DNA from: Psychrosphaera ytuae
GTDB lineage: Bacteria; Pseudomonadota; Gammaproteobacteria; Enterobacterales; Alteromonadaceae
DNA: 64,000 nucleotides
NCBI RefSeq assembly: GCF_017638545.1
Contig: NZ_CP072110.1
Location: forward strand, 2,170,001-2,234,000
Direction: 5' to 3'
This document shows positions 1-7,295 of this stretch, one piece after another (within the stretch, counting starts at the first letter, position 1; each line of letters starts with the position of its first letter). The translations under genes and the position numbers were made by a program. Below the pieces are notes generated by a model. The model was not told the origin of the DNA. It did not search any database and was given only the letters and a program-made list of their open reading frames with translations.

Positions 1-827
1 AGTTGCGTTTTTTTGGTGATGTAGCCTTGAAGATAAGCTGCTTCTAATACTGCAAGTTGTTTTTCTTCTTCGCCAATTTCACCATACATGCCACCGAGCT
101 GTACCCAATATTCAGGCTTGTTGAATTTGCGTACCATGGTTTCTAGTACTTTCGTGACTTTCTTTGGCTGTTTTAGCTCAAAGTACACGGCTCTTTGTAA
201 TACGTACCAGTTCTCTAGAGGTTGCGCCTCTTGTTTTTCAGCAAGCTTTATAGCGGTGTCGATATAAGAAGCTGCTTCCTCATAGCGTTTGGCTTGGTAG
301 GTAGCCTGAGCTTTTAGTACGTAATTTTTAACGGGTATATCACCCTCGTTTACTGACTCCCAACGTGTCAAAAAGTCCAAGGTTTTTTGGTAGTCACCGT
401 TTGCCATTGCTAGCTGAGAGAGTGAAAACAAGGTACTTTTTTCGAGTGATTCCGGAATTGGTGATTGCGCGACGACTTGTTCAAAAGCGTTCATCGCATC
501 TGTCATTCTTTCAGCGTTGTAGTAAATAAAGCCGTAAAAATTGTGCATCATCGCACGTTCGTAGCTGTTTAAGCTGTCCGCTTTATCTTTAACACTATCA
601 AGTACCGCAAGTCCTTCTGCTACGTTTCCAGCATCTGCTAGCTCTTGTGCTCTGGCTAGTTGGCTATATACACGTGAACCCATGGCTGGCGTTCTGCGAC
701 GTTTTTTTTCGGAAGACTTTTCTGCTGCGACGACTGTTGAACCGTCTATTCCCGGGACTATAGTAACCAGCGATGAGCCAAATAATACCGTTGCTGCGAT
801 ACAGGTTGAAGTTAGAAGTGTTTTCAT
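1..827 (-). CDS. TPR-repeat protein of the TonB2 cluster (partial)
   Basis: The frame is open from an ATG at 827 to the window edge, so the C-terminus is missing. The N-terminus (MKTLLTSTCIAATVLFGSS) looks like a signal peptide and is followed by a short basic KKRRR stretch. The rest is all-helical with recurring Ala/Tyr/Leu-spaced helices (for example YERAMMHNFYGFIYYNAERM), typical of tetratricopeptide repeats. It lies 25 bases after tonB in the same orientation as the last visible gene of the DUF3450/exbB/exbD/tonB operon. TPR proteins occupy this place in related clusters of Shewanella and Vibrio. A periplasmic scaffolding role in TonB-dependent uptake is inferred, not shown by the sequence. 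Confidence 0.85.
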   Translation of the reverse strand, partial: MKTLLTSTCIAATVLFGSSLVTIVPGIDGSTVVAAEKSSEKKRRRTPAMGSRVYSQLARAQELADAGNVAEGLAVLDSVKDKADSLNSYERAMMHNFYGFIYYNAERMTDAMNAFEQVVAQSPIPESLEKSTLFSLSQLAMANGDYQKTLDFLTRWESVNEGDIPVKNYVLKAQATYQAKRYEEAASYIDTAIKLAEKQEAQPLENWYVLQRAVYFELKQPKKVTKVLETMVRKFNKPEYWVQLGGMYGEIGEEEKQLAVLEAAYLQGYITKKTQ

Positions 828-852
828 TATTTACCCCTTAAATAACTCTTGG

Positions 853-1464
853 TTAACCATTGAGCTCGAACGTAATGCGGTTTTGCACACCAGATACTTC
901 AGTAGGTTCGCCATTTACCACTCGAGGTTTGTATTTAAATTTAAGCGCTGCGTCCATCGCAGCACGGTCAAATAAGCCTTGAGGTTCGGCTTCGATAACC
1001 ATTGGATCTTTTACTGCGCCTGTGCGGTCAACGGTAAACTCCACGATCACATAGCCTTCGATTCCACGCTGTAACGCACGACGAGGATAAACCGGTTGAA
1101 CTTTGACGATAGGCAGGTACTCGCCATCTCCAGATTCAAGTGCCAAACCGCCATCAAGCGAAACGTCTGCAGCGACATCGGCACTAAAATCAAATCCAGC
1201 GTCGCTAGCATCAGCTGTGTCTGGCGCCATTTGAGGCTGGTCCATTGGTGGAGGCGGCTCTTGTGGTTTAGGCGGCTTTTGAGGTTTACGTTCTTTCTTT
1301 TGAACGGTCTCCTCTTGTTTAAGCCGAATAAAGTCCAAAACACTGCCTTGAGCTGGCTCGGTTATAGCCGAGTCACCAGACTTAATCAGCGCCTGCATAC
1401 CATAGAGCAATGCAACAGTGACGACAGCAGCTAGCGCAAGAGCAGTAAGCAATCTTACAAACAT
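853..1464 (-). CDS. tonB: TonB family energy transducer (TonB2-type)
   Basis: The 203-residue protein has one N-terminal membrane anchor (about residues 5-28), a Pro/Lys/Glu-rich periplasmic linker (around KPPKPQEPPPPM) and a C-terminal TonB_C domain. That domain carries the family signature PVYPRRALQRGIEGYVIVEF and a closing ITFELNG strand. TonB carries proton-motive energy from the ExbB-ExbD motor to outer-membrane receptors. At about 200 residues it matches the short TonB2 class rather than E. coli TonB (239). It follows exbD by 12 bases, consistent with one transcript. The TonB-dependent receptor at 7296-9968 is a possible client. Confidence 0.95.
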   Translation of the reverse strand: MFVRLLTALALAAVVTVALLYGMQALIKSGDSAITEPAQGSVLDFIRLKQEETVQKKERKPQKPPKPQEPPPPMDQPQMAPDTADASDAGFDFSADVAADVSLDGGLALESGDGEYLPIVKVQPVYPRRALQRGIEGYVIVEFTVDRTGAVKDPMVIEAEPQGLFDRAAMDAALKFKYKPRVVNGEPTEVSGVQNRITFELNG

Positions 1465-1476
1465 GGTCGTAATGTC

Positions 1477-1887
1477 CTATTTCTCTTGAGCTGCAATTGA
1501 AACGTCATAGGCTCCAGCAGCACGAGACGCATCCATTACTTTAATTAGCGTATCGGTCGTTGCTTTTTTGTCTGCCTGGATAACGACTGAGCCTTGTGGG
1601 TTTTCTGCTTTTAGGCGTTCGATATTCGCTTGGACCGCACGGATATCGACTCTGCGTTTGTTGATCCAAACTTCGCCTTTATCAGAGATAGCGACCAAGA
1701 TACTTGCTCGCTCTTTTTTAACTGCTGTTGCAGCTTCTGGACGATTAACATCAATACCAGCTTCTTTGACAAAAGATGCGGTGACGATAAAGAAAATCAG
1801 CATGATAAAAACAACGTCCAACATTGGTGTTAAATCGATGTTTTCTTGTTCTTCTTCCTGCATTAGGTTGGCTAATGGCGCTCTCAT
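1477..1887 (-). CDS. exbD: ExbD/TolR biopolymer transport protein
   Basis: The 136-residue protein has a short cytoplasmic N-terminus, a single membrane helix beginning LTPMLDVVFIMLIFFIVTA and a periplasmic domain. The Asp in LDVVF is the conserved proton-carrying residue of ExbD/TolR. The C-terminal part (VVIQADKKATTDTLIKVMDA) matches the periplasmic ExbD fold. It works with ExbB as the proton-driven stator that energises TonB. It lies between exbB (23-base gap) and tonB (12-base gap). Confidence 0.95.
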   Translation of the reverse strand: MRAPLANLMQEEEQENIDLTPMLDVVFIMLIFFIVTASFVKEAGIDVNRPEAATAVKKERASILVAISDKGEVWINKRRVDIRAVQANIERLKAENPQGSVVIQADKKATTDTLIKVMDASRAAGAYDVSIAAQEK

Positions 1888-1910
1888 TATTCTTTCTCCT
1901 GAATTTACCG

Positions 1911-2438
1911 CTAGTGATCAAGCGGTAAATGATCCTCTAACAGTTCAATTTCTCGTTTGGCTTTGCGTTGAATCCAGGTGTTGGCAAATACCCCTGAAAG
2001 GGCGCCGACCATTCCGGCCATAGTAGGAATCGTTGCTTTTGATACGCCACTTGCCATAGAACGTGCGTTGCCGCTGCCACTGATGGCCATGACATCAAAA
2101 ACTTCAATCATGCCTGTCACAGTACCTAATAAGCCCATTAACGGACATAAGGCGACGAGTGAGGTGATCAGTGGTAAATTAACCTGTAATTTTTGTTTTG
2201 CTCTGGCGATGTACGCTTGACGAATTTGCTCGGCGTTCCAAGAGTCACGCTCTTTGCGACTTTGCCATTTTGTAATCAGTGTCTGTTTGTAGTGACGGTA
2301 ACCTTTGAGCGCATACATGATGCGTTCTAAAATCAGCAACCACATAACAAAAATCATTACTGCGATGGCACTGAGAACCACGCCCCCAGTGTCCATAAAC
2401 TCGCGTATTGCCTCTAGGGTTTCTGTGAAAAACACCAC
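1911..2438 (-). CDS. exbB: ExbB/TolQ-type proton channel (ExbB2)
   Basis: The 175-residue protein has three predicted membrane segments: about residues 19-38, then two in the C-terminal half that include the MotA/TolQ/ExbB signature PLMGLLGTVTGMIEVFDVM. The conserved Thr/Gly pattern of the pore helices is present in ATIPTMAGMVGALSG. It is shorter than E. coli ExbB (244), as expected for ExbB2 proteins that act with a separate TtpC. It is the second of two ExbB-like genes in the operon, preceded by the long TtpC-like paralogue and followed by exbD. Confidence 0.93.
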   Translation of the reverse strand: MVFFTETLEAIREFMDTGGVVLSAIAVMIFVMWLLILERIMYALKGYRHYKQTLITKWQSRKERDSWNAEQIRQAYIARAKQKLQVNLPLITSLVALCPLMGLLGTVTGMIEVFDVMAISGSGNARSMASGVSKATIPTMAGMVGALSGVFANTWIQRKAKREIELLEDHLPLDH

Positions 2439-2484
2439 AGTCTCTCCTTTCTTGCGTTAAGTTAAGAGTCGCGAAGAAGGGCCG

Positions 2485-3870
2485 TTAGGCCGCTTTCTTG
2501 TCTGCGACTTGCTGTTCAGAACGCTCTGCAATAATGCCCGCACTTTGTTCTTGTAAAATAAACAAGATGTTTTTGCTGCGAGTGTTCAGCATGGTTGATA
2601 GGACAACTGTAGGAATCGCTACAACCAGACCTAAAACTGTTGTCATAAGTGCCGTAGAGATACCACCTGCCATTAATTTCGGGTCGCCTGTGCCAAACAA
2701 GGTAATTGCTTGGAAGGTTTTGATCATACCCGTAACGGTACCAAGTAGACCTAACAGCGGCGCAATGACCGAGACAATTTTGATTAAGGTTAAGTTGCGA
2801 GTGATTTTTGGCATTTCACGTAAAATTGCTTCGCTTAATTTCAACTCAAGTGTGTCAAAAGCTACGTGAGGGTATTGGTCTTTTACCTTTAATACTCGGC
2901 CAAGTGGGTTATCGTCAGATGGTGTTGCATTTTTCATTTGGCGTTTTACTTTGGCACTCATAATTGTCAAAGATACAAAGCGCTCAAGAGCAATCAAAAA
3001 TGCAATCAAACCAATGCCAATGATGATGTAACCAACAGTACCGCCTTGGTCGACACGCTCTTTGGTGCTTGGTGCTTGAACTAATAGGCCTAAAATCGAG
3101 CCGCCTGTTGGATCAAGTGCAAATGGCACAACAGAACTATTTGAAGACTGGATTTCTGCAGCAGTATCAGTAAAGCGGTCTGAAGGCTGGCGAACTAATT
3201 CAGCAACCGTACCTGTCGACGGCGATAAGTTTAAGTACTTGCCATCAGACACTAAAGAAAACGCACCGACGCGAATAACTTCTTTGTTGACCTTTTCGCC
3301 ACCGGCTTCAACAACATCAGTGTTAAAACGTACGACTTTGCCTTGCTCAGTCATTTCTTTTTGCATCTCAAACCAAACTTGTTCAATTTGTTCGATAGAC
3401 GCTAATTTTGACGAACCGCCCATGCTCTGTGCTAGTTGCTCAAAGAACACATCACGACCCGGGAACTGTGCAGAAACGTTCGATGTTTTTAGCTTGCCAG
3501 CGGTGTCACCAGATACCTGCTGCAACACACCAAATAGCTCCTTTAGTGAGCCCATACGCTTGTTTAATGCTTCTGATAAATCGGCAATCTTAAATTCGTT
3601 TTGTTCGAATTCAGTTTCTAACTTTTCAGATAAGGCCAGTGCGTTTGCTTTTTCTTGATTTGCTTCTGTTAACAAACGATCTTGTTCGTTTTTTTGAGCC
3701 AAAAAGCGCTGTTCACGGCTTTTGTTTTCTTGAGTTTGAGCCAGCTTACCTTGCTCAAGCTGTTTTAATAAGTCGTCTAAGTTCAAAGCGTTAGTTTGTT
3801 CTGCTTGAACCGACAGTGCTAATCCTGCACCAAAGATTGCTACGATAGCGGGCTTAATTACGTTAATCAT
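2485..3870 (-). CDS. ttpC: TtpC-like long ExbB/MotA/TolQ protein
   Basis: The 461-residue protein starts with a signal peptide (ending near VQAEQ). A periplasmic coiled-coil region follows (about residues 30-110, rich in Glu/Lys/Gln heptads), then a globular segment, then a C-terminal MotA/TolQ/ExbB channel domain with APLLGLLGTVTGMIKTFQAI. This architecture and its place directly before exbB2-exbD2-tonB2 match TtpC, the fourth component that Vibrio TonB2 systems need for iron-complex uptake. The assignment rests on domain order and context, since ExbB-like proteins with long N-termini are common. It follows the DUF3450 gene by 53 bases. Confidence 0.85.
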   Translation of the reverse strand: MINVIKPAIVAIFGAGLALSVQAEQTNALNLDDLLKQLEQGKLAQTQENKSREQRFLAQKNEQDRLLTEANQEKANALALSEKLETEFEQNEFKIADLSEALNKRMGSLKELFGVLQQVSGDTAGKLKTSNVSAQFPGRDVFFEQLAQSMGGSSKLASIEQIEQVWFEMQKEMTEQGKVVRFNTDVVEAGGEKVNKEVIRVGAFSLVSDGKYLNLSPSTGTVAELVRQPSDRFTDTAAEIQSSNSSVVPFALDPTGGSILGLLVQAPSTKERVDQGGTVGYIIIGIGLIAFLIALERFVSLTIMSAKVKRQMKNATPSDDNPLGRVLKVKDQYPHVAFDTLELKLSEAILREMPKITRNLTLIKIVSVIAPLLGLLGTVTGMIKTFQAITLFGTGDPKLMAGGISTALMTTVLGLVVAIPTVVLSTMLNTRSKNILFILQEQSAGIIAERSEQQVADKKAA

Positions 3871-3923
3871 TTTCTTAAAACCTGTTTTATTCTAGTCAGC
3901 GTTTGTATTAGCGCATGAGGTTA

Positions 3924-4682
3924 TTAAGGAGCCGCTTTAATCGGCATTACGAGTAAATCGGGCGCAAGTTGCTTCTTGGCCATACGCAGGCCTTTGGTGA
4001 TATGCATACGGAATTCGTCATCGGCTTTTTGCCATGACTTACTCTCTTGGTCCCAGCGTCCCGCGTAAGAACCATCGCGAGTGATATAAACCAAGGCAAC
4101 ACGACCAATGCGTAAGAAGTCAACGTCACGTTCTTGGCCGTTTACTTCGATTAGACCCTGGTAAGCTTCGATACTACGGCCATAGCCCATCTCAACTTGA
4201 AACGCTTCTAAGACGCGACGGAATTTTTCTGATACCGCGACATCAGCTCGGTCCATCAAGTCCTTGAGACCATTAATACGCTCAGTGCGCTCTTCTGGTA
4301 AAAACGGAACATCTAGAGAGACAAACTGCTCTAAGCCATTGATCATACGAATCATCAGTGGCGTGATTTGGCGCTCGATCACCGATACTCGGTCGATATC
4401 GAGATTAAGCGATGCCATTTCGTCATACTGACTCTGTAACTGCTTTTGAAGTTGTGCGTTGTAAACATTCAAACCGTCAATTTCTTTATTCACAGTCTGA
4501 TATTGTTGCAATTTAGTTTGGGTTTGCTCAGTAAGCTTGTTGATTTTCTCTTGTGACTGAGCAGCGGATTTGGAGATTTCTTTACCAGCGTTTATGACTG
4601 GTTTTAGATCGTCCGCTTGGGCTGTGAATGCTAAACCTGCTAATAATGCGCTGGTAAGCAATGTAGTAGACAACGGTTTCAT
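3924..4682 (-). CDS. DUF3450 periplasmic coiled-coil protein
   Basis: The 252-residue protein has a clear signal peptide (cleavage near TAQADD). A long coiled coil (about residues 30-105, with KINKLTEQTQTKLQQY and similar heptads) is followed by a compact C-terminal domain containing the segment RIGRVALVYITRDGSYAGRW. These are features of DUF3450, a family usually encoded as the first gene of TonB2/TtpC operons. Its molecular role is not established. A periplasmic partner of the equally coiled-coil TtpC N-terminus is a reasonable inference. It is the first gene of the operon, with about 280 bases upstream for a promoter. Confidence 0.88.
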   Translation of the reverse strand: MKPLSTTLLTSALLAGLAFTAQADDLKPVINAGKEISKSAAQSQEKINKLTEQTQTKLQQYQTVNKEIDGLNVYNAQLQKQLQSQYDEMASLNLDIDRVSVIERQITPLMIRMINGLEQFVSLDVPFLPEERTERINGLKDLMDRADVAVSEKFRRVLEAFQVEMGYGRSIEAYQGLIEVNGQERDVDFLRIGRVALVYITRDGSYAGRWDQESKSWQKADDEFRMHITKGLRMAKKQLAPDLLVMPIKAAP

Positions 4683-4852
4683 GTATTTCCCTATCTAAAA
4701 TAGATGCAAAAGAAGATGCTAGAAATTCTAGAGCGGGAAAATGTCAGTAAAACTACAGCCGTGTTAAAAGTGTGTGACAGGTAACATTTCGTTGTAATAA
4801 AAAAGCAACGTTTTGTTTTTGATATTAATAAATTGGCAATAAACAAATAAAA

Positions 4853-4874
4853 AAAGCGACCCAATAGCCGCTTT
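4853..4874 (-). terminator. Rho-independent terminator after the MscS gene
   Basis: Read on the minus strand, an AAAGCGGC / GGTCGCTTT stem (one G-T pair) with a six-base loop is followed directly by a run of seven T. It lies about 90 bases beyond the MscS stop and upstream of the DUF3450 operon, so it probably insulates the two units. Confidence 0.65.
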
Positions 4875-4961
4875 ATAGACGTTTTTAAGTTGGTGATACT
4901 AGGGTGAGAATCTGTTGATTACACCCTAATAGTGTTCACACAACTGTAGGAATTGAAAAAC

Positions 4962-5780
4962 TTACCCTTCTTTGTGTAAGTGAACGTCCATTTGTGGGAA
5001 TGGAATGTTAAGGCCACGTTGCGGGAACGTTTTATAAACTTTTTCGTTCATGGCAAAAAATACCGGCCAGTAATTCGCTTTGTCGACCCAGGCGCGAACA
5101 ACAAAATTCACCGAACTGTCTGCTAATGCCGATACAGCGATAAAGACTTCAGGGTCTTTGTGAATACGCTCGTCTGCATCACATAATTCTTTGATAACTG
5201 CTCTTGCAAGGTCTGCATCGTCACCATAAGCGATGCCAAATGTCCAATCGACACGACGCTTTTCTTCAACCGAAAAGTTAATCATCGATGAGTTGTTTAG
5301 CTGGCCGTTAGGAATGATGATGGTCTTGTTGTCACCAGTACGTAAAACGGTATTAAAAATTTGGATTTGAGATACTGTACCTGAATAGCCTTTCGCTTCA
5401 ATAAAATCACCAACGCGATAAGGCTTAAAGGTAAGGATCATCACACCACCTGCGAAGTTTTGCAGTGTGCCTGACAGCGCCATGCCTACTGCCAAACCTA
5501 CGGCACCTAAGATAGCGATAAATGACGTCATTTCTATTCCGATCATGCCAAGAACAGAAACAAACAATAATACTTTTAACAACGTGTTGATGATGCCAGT
5601 CAAAAATGGCTTCAAAGAAGCGTCGAGTTTACTCTTGTTTAAAACTGCTACAAATCCTTTTGTAATGGCTTTTACTACGATAAGACCAATAATTAAAACT
5701 ATAATAGCTGAGCCCAATTTAGGGGCATATTGGAGAGCCATGTCGGTTAGTTTTTCAATTGTATCCGCATTAATTTGCAT
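4962..5780 (-). CDS. mscS: Small-conductance mechanosensitive channel (MscS family)
   Basis: The 272-residue protein has three N-terminal membrane segments. The third, pore-lining helix is the Gly/Ala-rich stretch ILGAVGLAVGMALSGTLQNF, followed by the family signature RVGDFIEAKGYSGTVSQIQI of the beta domain. This is the minimal E. coli MscS size (286) and architecture. It would open on membrane tension during hypo-osmotic shock. I chose the ATG at 5780 (MQINADTIEKL), because it has a GGAG ribosome site 6 bases away. The frame extends 18 codons further upstream without such a site. It sits alone between dapE and its own terminator. Confidence 0.95.
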   Translation of the reverse strand: MQINADTIEKLTDMALQYAPKLGSAIIVLIIGLIVVKAITKGFVAVLNKSKLDASLKPFLTGIINTLLKVLLFVSVLGMIGIEMTSFIAILGAVGLAVGMALSGTLQNFAGGVMILTFKPYRVGDFIEAKGYSGTVSQIQIFNTVLRTGDNKTIIIPNGQLNNSSMINFSVEEKRRVDWTFGIAYGDDADLARAVIKELCDADERIHKDPEVFIAVSALADSSVNFVVRAWVDKANYWPVFFAMNEKVYKTFPQRGLNIPFPQMDVHLHKEG

Positions 5781-5861
5781 TACTTTCTCCGATGGTTGTT
5801 GTTTTATCCGTGGTGTGTAAAACCATGCTAGCAAAATATGCTCATAAAGCGAGAAAAACGT

Positions 5862-7106
5862 TTATTTGGCCATAAGTTGCATCAGTAGATTTTTATAGAC
5901 TTTGGTTAAGTCAAATAGGTCTTGTTTAGACACGTGTTCATTGGTTTTGTGGATACTGTGATTGGGTAAGCCAATCTCAACGACTTGGGTACCTTTGGCT
6001 GCAATAAAGCGACCATCAGATGTACCACCTGATACAGACAAACGCGGGAACAACTTCATTTCATTAAAAATTGAACGTTCGGTTTCTGCGATAAGATCCA
6101 AGTCTTTCACTGGCTCTAGTCGCTCATTCGTTGGTATCGCGCCAGCGACTTCTGGTGCGGCATCCGATGCGGTAAAGTAGGGCAAACATGGCCTTGACCA
6201 TTCTATTTCAATGTCTTTGGTCAATTGCTTTAATTGCATCAAGCCATCAGAAATACGTTTAGTGATCAAATCTTGAGTTTGTTTGTGGCTGTAACGAATA
6301 TTGAACTTCAACGAACATTGGCCAGGAATGATGTTGTCAGTCCAGCCGCCAGTATTAATACCGGTGACTTGTAAGTGACTACCAGGAAAGTCCTTTGTGC
6401 CCTCATCCCACGACAAGTCACTTAACCATCGACCCAACATCATGGCTCTATGTGCGGCGTTATTGGCTTCTTGAGGATAGGCGACGTGACCTTGCACTCC
6501 ATGTATGGTGATCTCACCTGAGATTGAACCTCTACGGCCTATTTTAATCACGTCACCGACTTGAGTTTGACTGGTGGGCTCACCAATAATGCAGAAGTGC
6601 GGTACCTCATCATTAAGTTCAAGTTTTTCCATGATTTCTTGAGTGCCAAACTCAGCTTCACCCTCTTCGTCACTGGTGATCAAAAAATAAAAACTATAAG
6701 CGTCCAAATCTAGGTGAGGTAATGCGAGTTCAAATGCAGTAAGCATCGCTGATATACCACCTTTCATATCGGCGACGCCGCGCCCCACAACTTTTTCACC
6801 ATCAATGGTTAATGAAAATGGGTCAGAGTCCCAGTTTTCCGGATAAGGAGCCGGAACTACGTCCGTGTGACCTGCAAAGGCAATTCGTGTCCCACCATTG
6901 CCAATTTTGGCAATTAAGTTAGATACGCCCTCAATCTCAAAGCAATCAACCTCCATTCCCCACTTGTGAAAAAGGCGCATCAAATACTGCTGACATCCTG
7001 CGTCATTAGGTGTAATTGAAGGGCGATGAACAAGCTGGACAAGGTGTGCAAGTGTTTGTTCTAACTCGACATGTTGTTCCGTTACGAATTGAGTTGAAGT
7101 TTGCAT
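5862..7106 (-). CDS. dapE: Succinyl-diaminopimelate desuccinylase (DapE)
   Basis: This M20 metallopeptidase-family enzyme removes succinate from N-succinyl-LL-diaminopimelate in the lysine/peptidoglycan precursor pathway. The metal-site motifs are visible: GHTDVVP, GRGVADMKGG, ITSDEEGEAEFGT, GEPTS and, near the C-terminus, LPNHSIHKTNEHV. The segment VIKIGRRGSISGEITIHGVQGHVAYP closely follows DapE rather than ArgE. At 414 residues it is longer than E. coli DapE (375), mainly through extra N-terminal residues and small insertions. No strong ribosome site marks the ATG at 7106, so a slightly later start is possible. Confidence 0.9.
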   Translation of the reverse strand: MQTSTQFVTEQHVELEQTLAHLVQLVHRPSITPNDAGCQQYLMRLFHKWGMEVDCFEIEGVSNLIAKIGNGGTRIAFAGHTDVVPAPYPENWDSDPFSLTIDGEKVVGRGVADMKGGISAMLTAFELALPHLDLDAYSFYFLITSDEEGEAEFGTQEIMEKLELNDEVPHFCIIGEPTSQTQVGDVIKIGRRGSISGEITIHGVQGHVAYPQEANNAAHRAMMLGRWLSDLSWDEGTKDFPGSHLQVTGINTGGWTDNIIPGQCSLKFNIRYSHKQTQDLITKRISDGLMQLKQLTKDIEIEWSRPCLPYFTASDAAPEVAGAIPTNERLEPVKDLDLIAETERSIFNEMKLFPRLSVSGGTSDGRFIAAKGTQVVEIGLPNHSIHKTNEHVSKQDLFDLTKVYKNLLMQLMAK

Positions 7107-7238
7107 AGTCAGTTTCGGCTGTTAATGATTAAGGTTATTAAATACAAGTTATATGACTTCAAAGTTACAGCACGGTGAAGGTATTGTGACAAACGAATAA
7201 AAAGTCACGAATTTGTAGAAATACTTGTATCGATGAAT

Positions 7239-7266
7239 AAAAAAAGCCACCGAGCTGGTGGCTTTT
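7239..7266 (-). terminator. Terminator after the TonB-dependent receptor gene
   Basis: The hairpin GCCACC-GAGCT-GGTGGC (7246-7262) is flanked by seven A on the left and TTTT on the right, so it can end transcription in either direction. It lies 34 bases past the stop of the minus-strand receptor gene and is best read as that gene's terminator. Confidence 0.85.
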
Positions 7267-7295
7267 GACAAAAATATGACCTTGGCTATTTTGAG

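Noticed and set aside
4900..4928. TAGGGTG/CACCCTA inverted repeat beyond the MscS gene
   Set aside because: The stem is short, the loop is 15 bases and no T-run follows. The nearby hairpin at 4853-4874 is a better terminator.
4683..4961. Fur box before the TonB2 operon
   Set aside because: I looked for a GATAATGATAATCATTATC-like palindrome and saw none convincing, although iron control would be expected for this operon type.
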